Shown: positions 25,190 to 31,794 of the stretch, piece by piece
Layout: the number at the start of each line of letters is the position of its first letter
Numbering within the stretch: the first letter of the stretch is position 1
From: Acidobacteriota bacterium
GTDB lineage: Bacteria > Acidobacteriota > UBA6911 > JACQSX01
Length of the DNA stretch: 36,702 bases
Assembly (NCBI GenBank): GCA_016199665.1
Contig: JACQGG010000227.1
Span: 1-36,702 of the forward strand
Direction: 5' to 3'
Translations under genes and position numbers: made by a program
The notes under the pieces: generated by a model
The model's input: only the letters and a program-made list of their open reading frames with translations
Told to the model about the DNA's origin: nothing
Databases searched by the model: none

Positions 25190-25282
25190 GTCACCGAACC
25201 GCTACCCTCAGGAAGCGGCACGGAATTTCAATGAGTTGGCGCGCCGCTTGCTGCCGCGCGCAGTTTCGAAACGAACTTTGGG
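25190..25282. repeat. Dispersed intergenic repeat, copy B, inside the dcw cluster
   Basis: This copy matches 4341-4432 in the same orientation (shared GTCACCGAACC, TCAGG, AGCGGC, CGGAAT, TCAATG, GCGCCGCTTG). It sits between ftsL and ftsI in a 236-base gap; most other dcw junctions here overlap or are shorter than 25 bases. The rest of the gap (25283-25391) shows no gene or clear signal. Confidence 0.8.
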
Positions 25283-25391
25283 CGAAACCTTACCGGACAA
25301 AACGCTTGGACCCGTCCCAGAGCGGAAATTGCGGGGTCGGATTCCGGCCAGTTCTGATCGGGATTTCCTCGCCAGTCGTCCTACCGCATCG

Positions 25392-25802
25392 TCATTGACG
25401 TGTCTCCTTGGATGGAACCCGCGGAGGGGCCTGCGACTCCGCCAGAATTTGCTGGGCAGGAAACACCTCTGCGTCCTGGATGAAAATGACCTGGGCTGAA
25501 CTGGCCGGAATCAGTCCTAGCTGATTGCGAGCATACTGATCGATACGCTGCGGGGACGTGTAGGCGGCTTGTTCCAGCAACAGCGCCTGGCGCTGTTCCC
25601 GCAAAACGGCATTCTCGCGCTTCAACTCCTGAATCTGATAGCCGAGGGCAATGATCTCGGAATGAACCCAAGGATAGGTGATCACCAGCGCCGCCATGGC
25701 CGCGGCCAGCATCAGATACCGGCAGGTCTCGCCCAGGCGGATCTGGGCCGCTGGGTTCACCGTAATCCGATTGCAAATCCGCTGCCGATGATAGTCCTTC
25801 AT
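25392..25802 (-). CDS. ftsL: Cell division protein FtsL-like, membrane coiled coil
   Basis: The 136-residue product has a basic N-terminal tail, one transmembrane helix at about residues 29-46 (YLMLAAAMAALVITYPWV) and a leucine-rich coiled coil at about 50-80 (IIALGYQIQELKRENAVL). A short domain follows with QRIDQYARNQLGLIP, like the post-coil region of FtsL/DivIC proteins. Its place between rsmH and ftsI is the standard ftsL position. FtsL forms a complex with FtsB and FtsQ that activates FtsWI. The Pro/Gln-rich last 25 residues are extra. Primary sequence is weakly conserved in this family, so the call is based on topology and position. Confidence 0.85.
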   Translation of the reverse strand: MKDYHRQRICNRITVNPAAQIRLGETCRYLMLAAAMAALVITYPWVHSEIIALGYQIQELKRENAVLREQRQALLLEQAAYTSPQRIDQYARNQLGLIPASSAQVIFIQDAEVFPAQQILAESQAPPRVPSKETRQ

Positions 25803-25940
25803 CGCTCCATCTCCCGGGGGGCTTCACCGGGTTCCCGCCCCCGACAGAAACCTTTACCCGGCTTGGCCCTGGTGCTGGATGGAAACGCCGGGCCAAAAAG
25901 GCAAGGCAGTACAAACAATTAAGATAATGGGTCCCGCAGC
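25803..25940 (-). other. rsmH-ftsL gap with a GC-rich hairpin before ftsL
   Basis: The 138-base gap holds a leader hairpin GGGGGC with GCCCCC (25817-25842) about 15 bases before the ftsL start. GGGAG (about 9 bases from the ATG) adjoins it, so the stem could affect ftsL translation. No gene or T-run is present. Confidence 0.45.
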
Positions 25941-26873
25941 TCAGAGCTTCTCCACCGAGCGAAGCCTGGCGCTGCGGGACCTTGGATTCCGGTGTACCTC
26001 CTCCTCCGTCGGTCTCACCGGTTTCCTTGTCAATAACCGAACCACCTGCTTTTTTGGGCAGCTACATTCTTCGGCGGGACGAAAACAGACACACTTCCCG
26101 CCCAGCAGATTGAATTCGGTCTTAACAATTCTGTCTTCCAGGGAATGAAAGCTGATGGCCACCATGCGGCCGCCGGCCTTGAGAAAACTCACGGCATCCC
26201 CTATGAAATTCTTTAAATTCCCCAATTCGTTGTTGACGGCAATGCGCAGCGCCTGAAACACACGAGTCGCCGGATGAATATGCCGGTTTACAAAGCCGGC
26301 CACGGATTCGACGATTCGAGCCAGTTGCCCGGTCGTTACAATCGGCTCGGTCGCCCGCGTCTCTACAATGCGCCGCGCAATCCGGCGAGATTTTCCCTCT
26401 TCGCCGTACTTAAAAAAGACATCCGCCAGTTCCTTTTCCGAAAGCTGTCGAACCAGATCGGCCGCCGTAAGCTTCTGCGTTGTATCCATCCGCATATCGA
26501 GGGGACTTTCAATCGCAAAACTGAAGCCACGTTGAGGGGACATCAATTGGAGGGAAGAGACCCCGAGGTCCAGAAGGATGCCATCGACCCCGGAGACGTG
26601 GAGGTTTTTCAAGACCAGAGGCAGGTTTTTGAAATTTTCGTGGAAAAGCTTAATGCGGCGGCCGTTGGTTAACCGTTCCCGTGCCAGCTGTAAAGCGTGG
26701 TCGTCACGATCCAGACCAATCAAGGATCCTTCTGGACCGATTTCCCTGAGAACGGCTTCAGAGTGACCACCCAGGCCAACAGTACAATCGACATACGTTC
26801 CACCGCGCTTGCACGCCAGGTACTGAATCACTTCAGCAAGCATCACCGGGGTGTGGAGCGCGGTTGTAAACAT
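25941..26873 (-). CDS. rsmH: 16S rRNA (cytosine1402-N4)-methyltransferase RsmH
   Basis: RsmH (MraW) methylates N4 of C1402 in 16S rRNA using S-adenosylmethionine. The 310-residue protein begins HTPVMLAEVIQYL and has the SAM-binding DCTVGLGGHSEAVL at about 29-42, GLDRDDHAL, DLGVSSLQLMSPQRGFSF, the DMRMD motif and the late AISFHSLEDRIVK. Length and order are typical. It begins 21 bases after mraZ, the classic start of dcw clusters. Confidence 0.98.
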   Translation of the reverse strand: MFTTALHTPVMLAEVIQYLACKRGGTYVDCTVGLGGHSEAVLREIGPEGSLIGLDRDDHALQLARERLTNGRRIKLFHENFKNLPLVLKNLHVSGVDGILLDLGVSSLQLMSPQRGFSFAIESPLDMRMDTTQKLTAADLVRQLSEKELADVFFKYGEEGKSRRIARRIVETRATEPIVTTGQLARIVESVAGFVNRHIHPATRVFQALRIAVNNELGNLKNFIGDAVSFLKAGGRMVAISFHSLEDRIVKTEFNLLGGKCVCFRPAEECSCPKKQVVRLLTRKPVRPTEEEVHRNPRSRSARLRSVEKL

Positions 26874-26894
26874 CGCTGTAATCTTTCCCTGTCG

Positions 26895-27335
26895 CTAGAG
26901 TCCAAGATCCGCCAATACTTCCGCATCCTTGTCAGTGTAAGGATCGGCCTGCAGCAGTTTGGTGAATCGTTCGTTGTTCCAGACCTCCAAATAGCTCAGG
27001 TTGCCCATGACCGCCACTTCGCCGTTCATGCCGGCTCCCTGCCTGAGGAGGGGTCGAATGAGAACCCGTCCCTGCTTGTCCATCTGCGCCAGTTGGCCGT
27101 AGTAATTGGCGTTTCTAAGGAACTTTACCTTTTCCGGTTTCATCTTTGGCGGTGCGGACAGCTTGGCCTCAATTTCTTCCCATTCCGAAAGCGGATAGAC
27201 AAGCACGTTGTTGCCTGTGAGGCTGGTGACGTACAGATCCACCCCGTACTTGTCCTCAATGAACTTGCGAAATTCCGCGGGGATCTTGATCCGCCCCTTT
27301 TCGTCAATCTTCGCCGGAAAGTTTCCCCGCAGCAT
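26895..27335 (-). CDS. mraZ: Transcriptional regulator MraZ
   Basis: MraZ is a ring-forming DNA-binding protein with two AbrB-like half domains that represses its own dcw operon. The 146-residue protein has both signatures: DEKGRIKIPAEFR at about 11-23 and DKQGRVLIRPLLR near 86-98. It is the first gene of the cluster. Directly upstream are a strong promoter (27426-27454) and four 10-bp repeats (27383-27422) in the place where MraZ boxes are found in Escherichia coli, so autoregulation is likely. Confidence 0.97.
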   Translation of the reverse strand: MLRGNFPAKIDEKGRIKIPAEFRKFIEDKYGVDLYVTSLTGNNVLVYPLSEWEEIEAKLSAPPKMKPEKVKFLRNANYYGQLAQMDKQGRVLIRPLLRQGAGMNGEVAVMGNLSYLEVWNNERFTKLLQADPYTDKDAEVLADLGL

Positions 27336-27382
27336 CTCACACCCGATTCAACGGTCAACAGAATGCCAAAATTTTTACAGGT

Positions 27383-27422
27383 TTCAGACCGCTTTACTCT
27401 ACTTTGGTCCAATCTAGTCCAC
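27383..27422 (-). promoter_or_regulatory. Candidate MraZ operator: four 10-bp direct repeats
   Basis: On the minus strand four adjacent decamers read GTGGACTAGA, TTGGACCAAA, GTAGAGTAAA and GCGGTCTGAA, weakening with distance from the promoter. Known MraZ boxes are TGGGN units with 10-bp spacing downstream of the mraZ promoter; here the core is TGGAC. The array starts 3 bases after the -10 and covers the expected transcription start. Confidence 0.7.
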
Positions 27423-27425
27423 AAG

Positions 27426-27454
27426 AGAATAGGACGAGGTTGCAGGCGAGTCAA
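27426..27454 (-). promoter_or_regulatory. Main promoter of the dcw cluster (Pmra)
   Basis: On the minus strand TTGACT (27449-27454) and TATTCT (27426-27431) are separated by 17 bases, a good sigma70-like promoter. The start would be near 27419, giving an mraZ leader of about 84 nt that begins inside the candidate MraZ operator. Confidence 0.75.
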
Positions 27455-27571
27455 GCATTTTTTTTCAATCGCTTCACGCCCGCATCGCGCCCCCGGCAAG
27501 CAGGTAAGACTGGATCGGGCCGCGACGGGGTCGGCCGCTCAAGCCCGGGTTTCCTCCCTCGCGTGCTCCTC

Positions 27572-27580
27572 TGGTACTAT
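27572..27580 (+). promoter_or_regulatory. Possible extended -10 promoter of ychF
   Basis: TGGTACTAT fits an extended -10 (TG, one base, then TACTAT). No good -35 is seen. It would give a leader of roughly 67 nt before the TTG start at 27654. Confidence 0.35.
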
Positions 27581-27635
27581 GACCGCGTCCTGGCGCGCCT
27601 TTTTTGAGACTGCACCGGCGGTCGGGAGAACACGG

Positions 27636-27669
27636 CTTGAAGGCAGGGATCACTTGAAAGCAGGGATCA
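27636..27669 (+). repeat. 17-bp tandem duplication spanning the ychF start
   Basis: Two units, 27636-27652 and 27653-27669, read CTTGAAGGCAGGGATCA and CTTGAAAGCAGGGATCA. The second contains the TTG start codon and first codons of ychF; the first supplies GGCAGGGA as the apparent Shine-Dalgarno region and a decoy TTG that reaches a stop after six codons. Confidence 0.85.
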
Positions 27670-28733
27670 TAGGTTACGCCCAGTCGGGAAAGACAACGCT
27701 TTTCAATATCCTGACTCAAGCCGGCGCGCGAACCGGTTATGCGGGAAAGGATGAATTCAATGTCGGCATCGCCCGGGTGCCCGATCCCCGCCTCAGCAAG
27801 CTTTCAGAAATGTTCCGCCCCCAAAAGACGACTCCAGCCACCATCGAATATGTCGATCTTCCCGGCGTCGCGAAAGGAGAATTCAAGACCGCCTCGCAGC
27901 TGAACAGCCTCAAGACCGCCGATGCCCTGGTCCACGTCGTCCGCGCCTTTGAAGACGCCGGAAATCCGCACCCGGAAGGCTCGATCGATCCGGCGCGAGA
28001 CGTGGCAAACTTCGAGCTGGAGATGATCTTCGCGGATCTGGCAGCGGTGGAGAACCGGCTGGAGCGCCTGGAAAAGGAACTGAAAAAATCAAAGACCGCC
28101 GACCTGGAAAGCGAAAACAAGCTGCTGCAGCAGCTCAGGAGCCATCTGGAAAACGAGAAGCCGCTGCGCGAACTGGAGATGGGACCGGAACAGATGAAGC
28201 GCATGCGCGGGTTCGCCTTCTTGTCCATGAAGCCGGAAATCATCGTTCTCAATCTTTCCGAGTCCGACATCCGGAGCATCGACAGCGCGGTTGAGAAGTT
28301 CAACCTTGCATCCTGGACCGCGCGGCCGCGCCTTGGGTTTTCAACCGTCTGCGGGAAGATTGAAGCTGAGATCTGCGAGCTCCCGCCGGCGGACTCGCCA
28401 GCATTTCTCGAGGCGCTGGGTTTTGCCGAACCGGGGTTGAACCGGGTCATCCGGGACACCTACCGAATCTTGAACCTGATCTCCTTCTTTACCGTGGGAG
28501 AAGATGAAGTGCGCGCCTGGACAATTCAGCGCGGAACGCCGGCGCAAAGAGCGGCCGGTGAAATCCATTCCGATATCGAACGAGGATTTATTCGCGCCGA
28601 GGTGGTCAGCTGCGCCCACCTGATCGCCGCCGGATCCATGGCGGCGTGCAAGGAAAAGGGCCAGATGCGACTGGAGGGGAAGGAGTACGTCGTGCAGGAC
28701 GGGGACGTCATCAATTTCAGATTCAACATATGA
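27654..28733 (+). CDS. ychF: YchF/Obg-family ATPase
   Basis: YchF is a TRAFAC-class NTPase that prefers ATP and binds ribosomes; it is tied to stress responses. The 359-residue protein starts KAGIIGYAQSGKTTLFN (P-loop at 7-15), has DLPGVAKGE as the G3 region, a coiled-coil insert at about 130-175, and NLSE in place of the GTPase NKxD, which fits the ATP preference. The C-terminal TGS-like domain is very typical (FFTVGEDEVRAWTIQRGT, GFIRAEVV, DGDVINFRFN). Most YchF proteins have GLPNVGKST; the GYAQSGKTT form marks a divergent subtype. The start is TTG at 27654, the only sensible family start; the frame is open far upstream but without similarity. Confidence 0.92.
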   Translation: MKAGIIGYAQSGKTTLFNILTQAGARTGYAGKDEFNVGIARVPDPRLSKLSEMFRPQKTTPATIEYVDLPGVAKGEFKTASQLNSLKTADALVHVVRAFEDAGNPHPEGSIDPARDVANFELEMIFADLAAVENRLERLEKELKKSKTADLESENKLLQQLRSHLENEKPLRELEMGPEQMKRMRGFAFLSMKPEIIVLNLSESDIRSIDSAVEKFNLASWTARPRLGFSTVCGKIEAEICELPPADSPAFLEALGFAEPGLNRVIRDTYRILNLISFFTVGEDEVRAWTIQRGTPAQRAAGEIHSDIERGFIRAEVVSCAHLIAAGSMAACKEKGQMRLEGKEYVVQDGDVINFRFNI

Positions 28734-28881
28734 AGTTCTCCCAGTGTGCCGGCGCGCCAGGACAGAGTGGGTACGCTGCCTCCCGCGGGGGGCCGCCGCG
28801 CGCCGCGATGCAGATCCTGAAATTTTCCGGCCGCGCCGGCGCGCCCGCGCCTTTCCTCCGGCCAAACGCCTGAGACACGCC
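28734..28881. other. GC-rich spacer with an 11-bp direct repeat
   Basis: The spacer between ychF and the ZIP gene contains GCCGGCGCGCC twice (28748-28758 and 28835-28845) and a run of GC-rich palindromes between them (CCCGCGGGG, GCCGCCGCGCGCCGC). It has no T-run and no gene I can support. Confidence 0.45.
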
Positions 28882-29619
28882 ATGCCACAACATCTTTATC
28901 CGGTGCTTGCTCTGGGGTTGGTTGCCGCAGGCGCAAATATTCTGGGCGGCTACGTCGTGTCCTATCAGAAGGTAGGAAGCCGCCTGCTGCTGTGCATCCT
29001 GGTCGCGCTTGGAGCCGGCTTCCTGCTGGCTGCCACCTTCGTCGTGGTGCTCCCGGCGAGCATGGCTCTCACGCCGCGCACCCCCTGGATTCTCCTGGCC
29101 GGTTATCTTTTCGTGCAGTTTTTTCAGCACACCGTCGCTCCGCATTTTCATTTCGGAGAGGAAACGCACCTGGAACGTCACAAGCGGGCTCATGTGGGAT
29201 ACGTCGCCGTGCTGGGAATGGCGTTGCACGCCTTTTTCGACGGCACGCTGATTGCCTCCGGCTTTCTCATTTCCAGCAGGATCGGGGCCCTGCTGTTTGT
29301 TGCCGTGCTGTTGCACAAGATTCCCGAGGGTTCCACTGCGGCCTCCATCATGCGCGCGGCCGGCCAGAGCCCCCGGGCCGCCCGCTTTTCCGCAGAGATG
29401 ATTGCGTTAGCTACTTTCCTGGGCATTGTGTCTCTGTCCTGGACGGCAGGCATTGTGACTTATGCGCTTCCGTTCAGCGCCGGAGTCACTCTTTACGTGG
29501 CTGCTTCCGACCTCATCCCGGAAGTCAACAAGGAGGAACGGGTCTGGGTGAGCGGGGTGGTATTTTTGGGGGCGCTGCTCTATTTTCTTACCGATTCCCT
29601 GCTGGATTCCCTGCTATAA
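28882..29619 (+). CDS. ZIP-family divalent metal transporter
   Basis: The 245-residue membrane protein has about eight hydrophobic helices. The central helices carry the ZIP metal-site motifs HAFFDGTLIASG and HKIPEGSTAAS, where His, Asp and Glu line the metal path. Between helices III and IV is a His-bearing loop (HTVAPHFHFGEETHLERHKRAH in two pieces), usual for ZIP proteins. It should import Zn2+, Fe2+ or Mn2+; the ion cannot be read from sequence. I choose the ATG at 28882 (MPQHLYPVLALGL) because the preceding frame (from 28744) is Arg-rich without similarity. The ribosome binding site is poor. ychF ends 148 bases upstream. Confidence 0.88.
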   Translation: MPQHLYPVLALGLVAAGANILGGYVVSYQKVGSRLLLCILVALGAGFLLAATFVVVLPASMALTPRTPWILLAGYLFVQFFQHTVAPHFHFGEETHLERHKRAHVGYVAVLGMALHAFFDGTLIASGFLISSRIGALLFVAVLLHKIPEGSTAASIMRAAGQSPRAARFSAEMIALATFLGIVSLSWTAGIVTYALPFSAGVTLYVAASDLIPEVNKEERVWVSGVVFLGALLYFLTDSLLDSLL

Positions 29620-29645
29620 AGTAGACGGCTCAAGCAAGGTAACTC

Positions 29646-29663
29646 ATGACACTGGAAACCTGA
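29646..29663 (+). CDS. Possible five-codon leader ORF before proS
   Basis: ATG ACA CTG GAA ACC TGA (MTLET) is preceded by AAGG and ends 3 bases before the proS ATG. It could be a chance ORF or allow re-initiation at proS, whose own ribosome binding site is weak. No proline codons are present, so classical proline attenuation is not suggested. Confidence 0.2.
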   Translation: MTLET

Positions 29664-29666
29664 CCC

Positions 29667-31373
29667 ATGAAATGGTCTGAGGCCTTCATCCCTACCTTGC
29701 GGGAGCTTCCCGCCGATGCAGAGGTCAAGAGCCATCAGCTGCTTCTGCGTGCCGGGTTTGTTCGCCAATTGGGCGCCGGAATTTACTCCTATCTGCCATT
29801 GGCGCAACGCGTGATGGAGCGTATCGCGCGAATCATCCGCGAAGAGATGAACCGAATCGGCGCGCAGGAGTTTTATCTGCCCGCCCTGCATCCGGCGGAA
29901 ATCTGGAAGGAAAGCGGCCGGTGGGGCGTGATGGGTGACAACATGTTTCGGCTGAAAGACCGCTACCAGCGCGAGATGTGCCTGGGAATGACGCATGAGG
30001 AGATTTTCACGGGGATCATTCGCGACTCGGTGCGGTCCTACCGGGAGCTTCCTCAGATCTGGTACCAGATCCAGGTAAAATTTCGGGATGAACCCCGGCC
30101 CAAGTCCGGCCTGCTGCGCGTGCGCCAGTTCATTATGAAGGACAGTTATTCCTTCGACGCCGACTGGGAAGGACTGGACCGCAGCTACCAGAAGCACTAC
30201 CAGGCCTACTGCGCCATCTTCCAGAGGTGCGGGCTTAAGTATATCGCTGTCGAAGCTCACAGCGGCGCCATGGGAGGGTCCGGTTCTCAGGAGTTCGTTG
30301 TCAGATCAGATGCCGGCGAGGACTCCGTGGTCTCCTGCCCCGCCTGCGGTTACGCCGCCAATCTGGAGAAAGCCGCCACGCTGGCGCCGCCCTTGGCTGA
30401 CGCAGCGGTTGACCTGGAGCCGGAGTTGGTGCACACGCCGGGACAAAAGACCATCGCCCAATTGACTGAGTTCCTGAAGATCAGCCCGGCACAGCAGATG
30501 AAGTCGGTCGTATACATGGGCGATGGCGCCCCTCTGCTGGCGCTGGTGCGGGGAGATCATGAAGTGAATGAGGCAAAACTGCAGTCGGCAGCCGGCGCCG
30601 CCGAGTTGCGCCCGGCTCACGGTGAGGAGATCCGCCGGTTCTTTGGCGCCGATCCCGGCAGTCTCGGCCCGTATCGCCTCAGCGGTGTGAGGCTTCTCGC
30701 CGATACGGCGCTGCGTGGCCGCAGAAATCTGGTCAGCGGCGCCAACCGCGACGACTATCATTACCGGAACCTCACTCCTGACGAAGATTTCACCCCGGAG
30801 TACTGTGACCTGCGCAGCGCTCAATCCGGGGATCTTTGCGCCCTGTGCCGGCAGCCCGTGGAGGTTTTTCGCGGCATGGAAATCGGACATATCTTCAAGC
30901 TCGGCCTCAAGTACTCCGAATCCATGGGAGCGCATGTGCTCAACGAAGCCGGGGAGAGGATCCCGCTGGTCATGGGCAGCTACGGAATCGGCCTGGAGCG
31001 AATCCTTTGCGCCGCCATTGAACTTTACTCCGATGAGGATGGAATAGTCTGGCCGGAAAGCATCGCTCCCTTCGACGTCGTCATTTCCCAGGTCAACAGC
31101 TCCGACTCCGGGCAGACCCGCGTCGCCGGCGAGTTTTATGCGCAGCTTGAGGCATCCGGTCTTGACGTGATCTGGGATGAACGCCGCGAGCGTCCCGGGG
31201 TAAAATTCAAGGACGCAGATCTGGTCGGAATCCCGTATCGCATCACCGTCGGCAACAGGATCAAGGAAGGAAAGGTGGAGATTTTCCGGCGCGCAGACCG
31301 CAGCCGGCAGGAGTGTCAAGTCGGCGACGCGCTGCAGAAGCTGGCCGAGCTTCGCGAGGCAAGGCAGACGTGA
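29667..31373 (+). CDS. proS: Prolyl-tRNA synthetase, bacterial type with editing domain
   Basis: ProS charges tRNA-Pro with proline. The 568-residue protein is the usual bacterial length. Class II motifs are visible: motif 1 near VMERIARIIREEMNRIGAQE, motif 2 as RDEPRPKSGLLRVRQFIMKD at about 142-161 and motif 3 as GSYGIGLERILCAAIE near 440. The insertion domain that edits misactivated alanine lies at about 225-395, with KSVVYMGDG and RGDHEVNEAKL. The C-terminal anticodon-binding domain ends the protein (VIWDERRERPGVKFKDADL). The ATG at 29667 gives the normal MKWSEAFIPTLRE start. Confidence 0.97.
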   Translation: MKWSEAFIPTLRELPADAEVKSHQLLLRAGFVRQLGAGIYSYLPLAQRVMERIARIIREEMNRIGAQEFYLPALHPAEIWKESGRWGVMGDNMFRLKDRYQREMCLGMTHEEIFTGIIRDSVRSYRELPQIWYQIQVKFRDEPRPKSGLLRVRQFIMKDSYSFDADWEGLDRSYQKHYQAYCAIFQRCGLKYIAVEAHSGAMGGSGSQEFVVRSDAGEDSVVSCPACGYAANLEKAATLAPPLADAAVDLEPELVHTPGQKTIAQLTEFLKISPAQQMKSVVYMGDGAPLLALVRGDHEVNEAKLQSAAGAAELRPAHGEEIRRFFGADPGSLGPYRLSGVRLLADTALRGRRNLVSGANRDDYHYRNLTPDEDFTPEYCDLRSAQSGDLCALCRQPVEVFRGMEIGHIFKLGLKYSESMGAHVLNEAGERIPLVMGSYGIGLERILCAAIELYSDEDGIVWPESIAPFDVVISQVNSSDSGQTRVAGEFYAQLEASGLDVIWDERRERPGVKFKDADLVGIPYRITVGNRIKEGKVEIFRRADRSRQECQVGDALQKLAELREARQT

Positions 31374-31794
31374 CACCTGATCTGGGTCCTTCAGATTCCA
31401 GCTCGTCGGCTTGCGGAGCGGCGGTCGAATATCCCGATGGGCGGTCAATTCCTTCCAGGCCGCTTCAAACTGCGAGAAATGGAGGAAGGGTGGGATGCCC
31501 GCGACCCTCTGATAAACTGGTGTCCAGAAAATCACTGGACAGTCGCTGCTGCTCGGTTTTGTATCAGAAAGGCATAAAACGGCTGCCCTGTTAACTCGGG
31601 ACACGACCGGAGGGGATCATTCGCGGATCAGGCGCCCTGGGGGCGAGAATGAAAGACCCCCAGCCTGCTGATGACCGACAGCGGATGGCTGATGGCTGAA
31701 CGCCGATGGCTGATGGCTAAACGCGGATGGCTGACGGCTGACAGCGGATGGCTGACGGCCGAACGCAGATGGCTGGCGGCTGAAAGGACGGAAA
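31374..31794. other. proS-glyA intergenic region with nested inverted repeats
   Basis: No gene is supported in these 421 bases. Inner arms TGTCCAG (31521-31527) and CTGGACA (31535-31541) are enclosed by outer arms TCTGATA (31508-31514) and TATCAGA (31562-31568). A second strong structure lies at 31627-31672, with CTGGGGG (31637-31643) pairing CCCCCAG (31657-31663) and outer ATCA/TGAT pairs. Neither ends in a T-run, so they are not typical terminators. The end of the gap is the 21-bp minisatellite that leads into the glyA ribosome binding site. I looked for a THF or glycine riboswitch and could not support one. Confidence 0.6.
31681..31785 (+). repeat. Five 21-bp tandem repeats in the glyA leader
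   Basis: Units start at 31681, 31702, 31723, 31744 and 31765; the consensus is GCGGATGGCTGAYGGCTGAAC with one to four changes per unit. A degenerate partial unit precedes them. The last unit ends in CTGAAA, which together with GGA forms the AAAGGA ribosome binding site (31783-31788) of glyA, so the array abuts the translation start. Confidence 0.92.

Larger units (their letters stand above)
27336..27653. other. Divergent mraZ-ychF intergenic region
   Basis: This 318-base gap separates the dcw cluster (-) from ychF (+). It holds the mraZ promoter and operator, an A/T tract next to the -35 (TTTTTTTT at about 27458-27465), a candidate extended -10 for ychF at 27572-27580 and most of a 17-bp tandem duplication at the ychF start. 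An open frame that extends ychF upstream through this region into rsmH has no family similarity and is not believed. Confidence 0.65.

Noticed and set aside
26697-27653. Upstream extension of the ychF frame
   Set aside because: It runs antisense through rsmH and mraZ, has no similarity to YchF, and the family start falls at the TTG at 27654.
30306-31604. Long minus-strand open frame opposite proS
   Set aside because: Antisense shadow of proS extending into the intergenic gap; no domain recognised.
31612-31680. THF-I riboswitch before glyA
   Set aside because: GGAGG and ATTCGCGG recall the 5' end of that class, but the conserved 3' half is not present and the stem layout differs.
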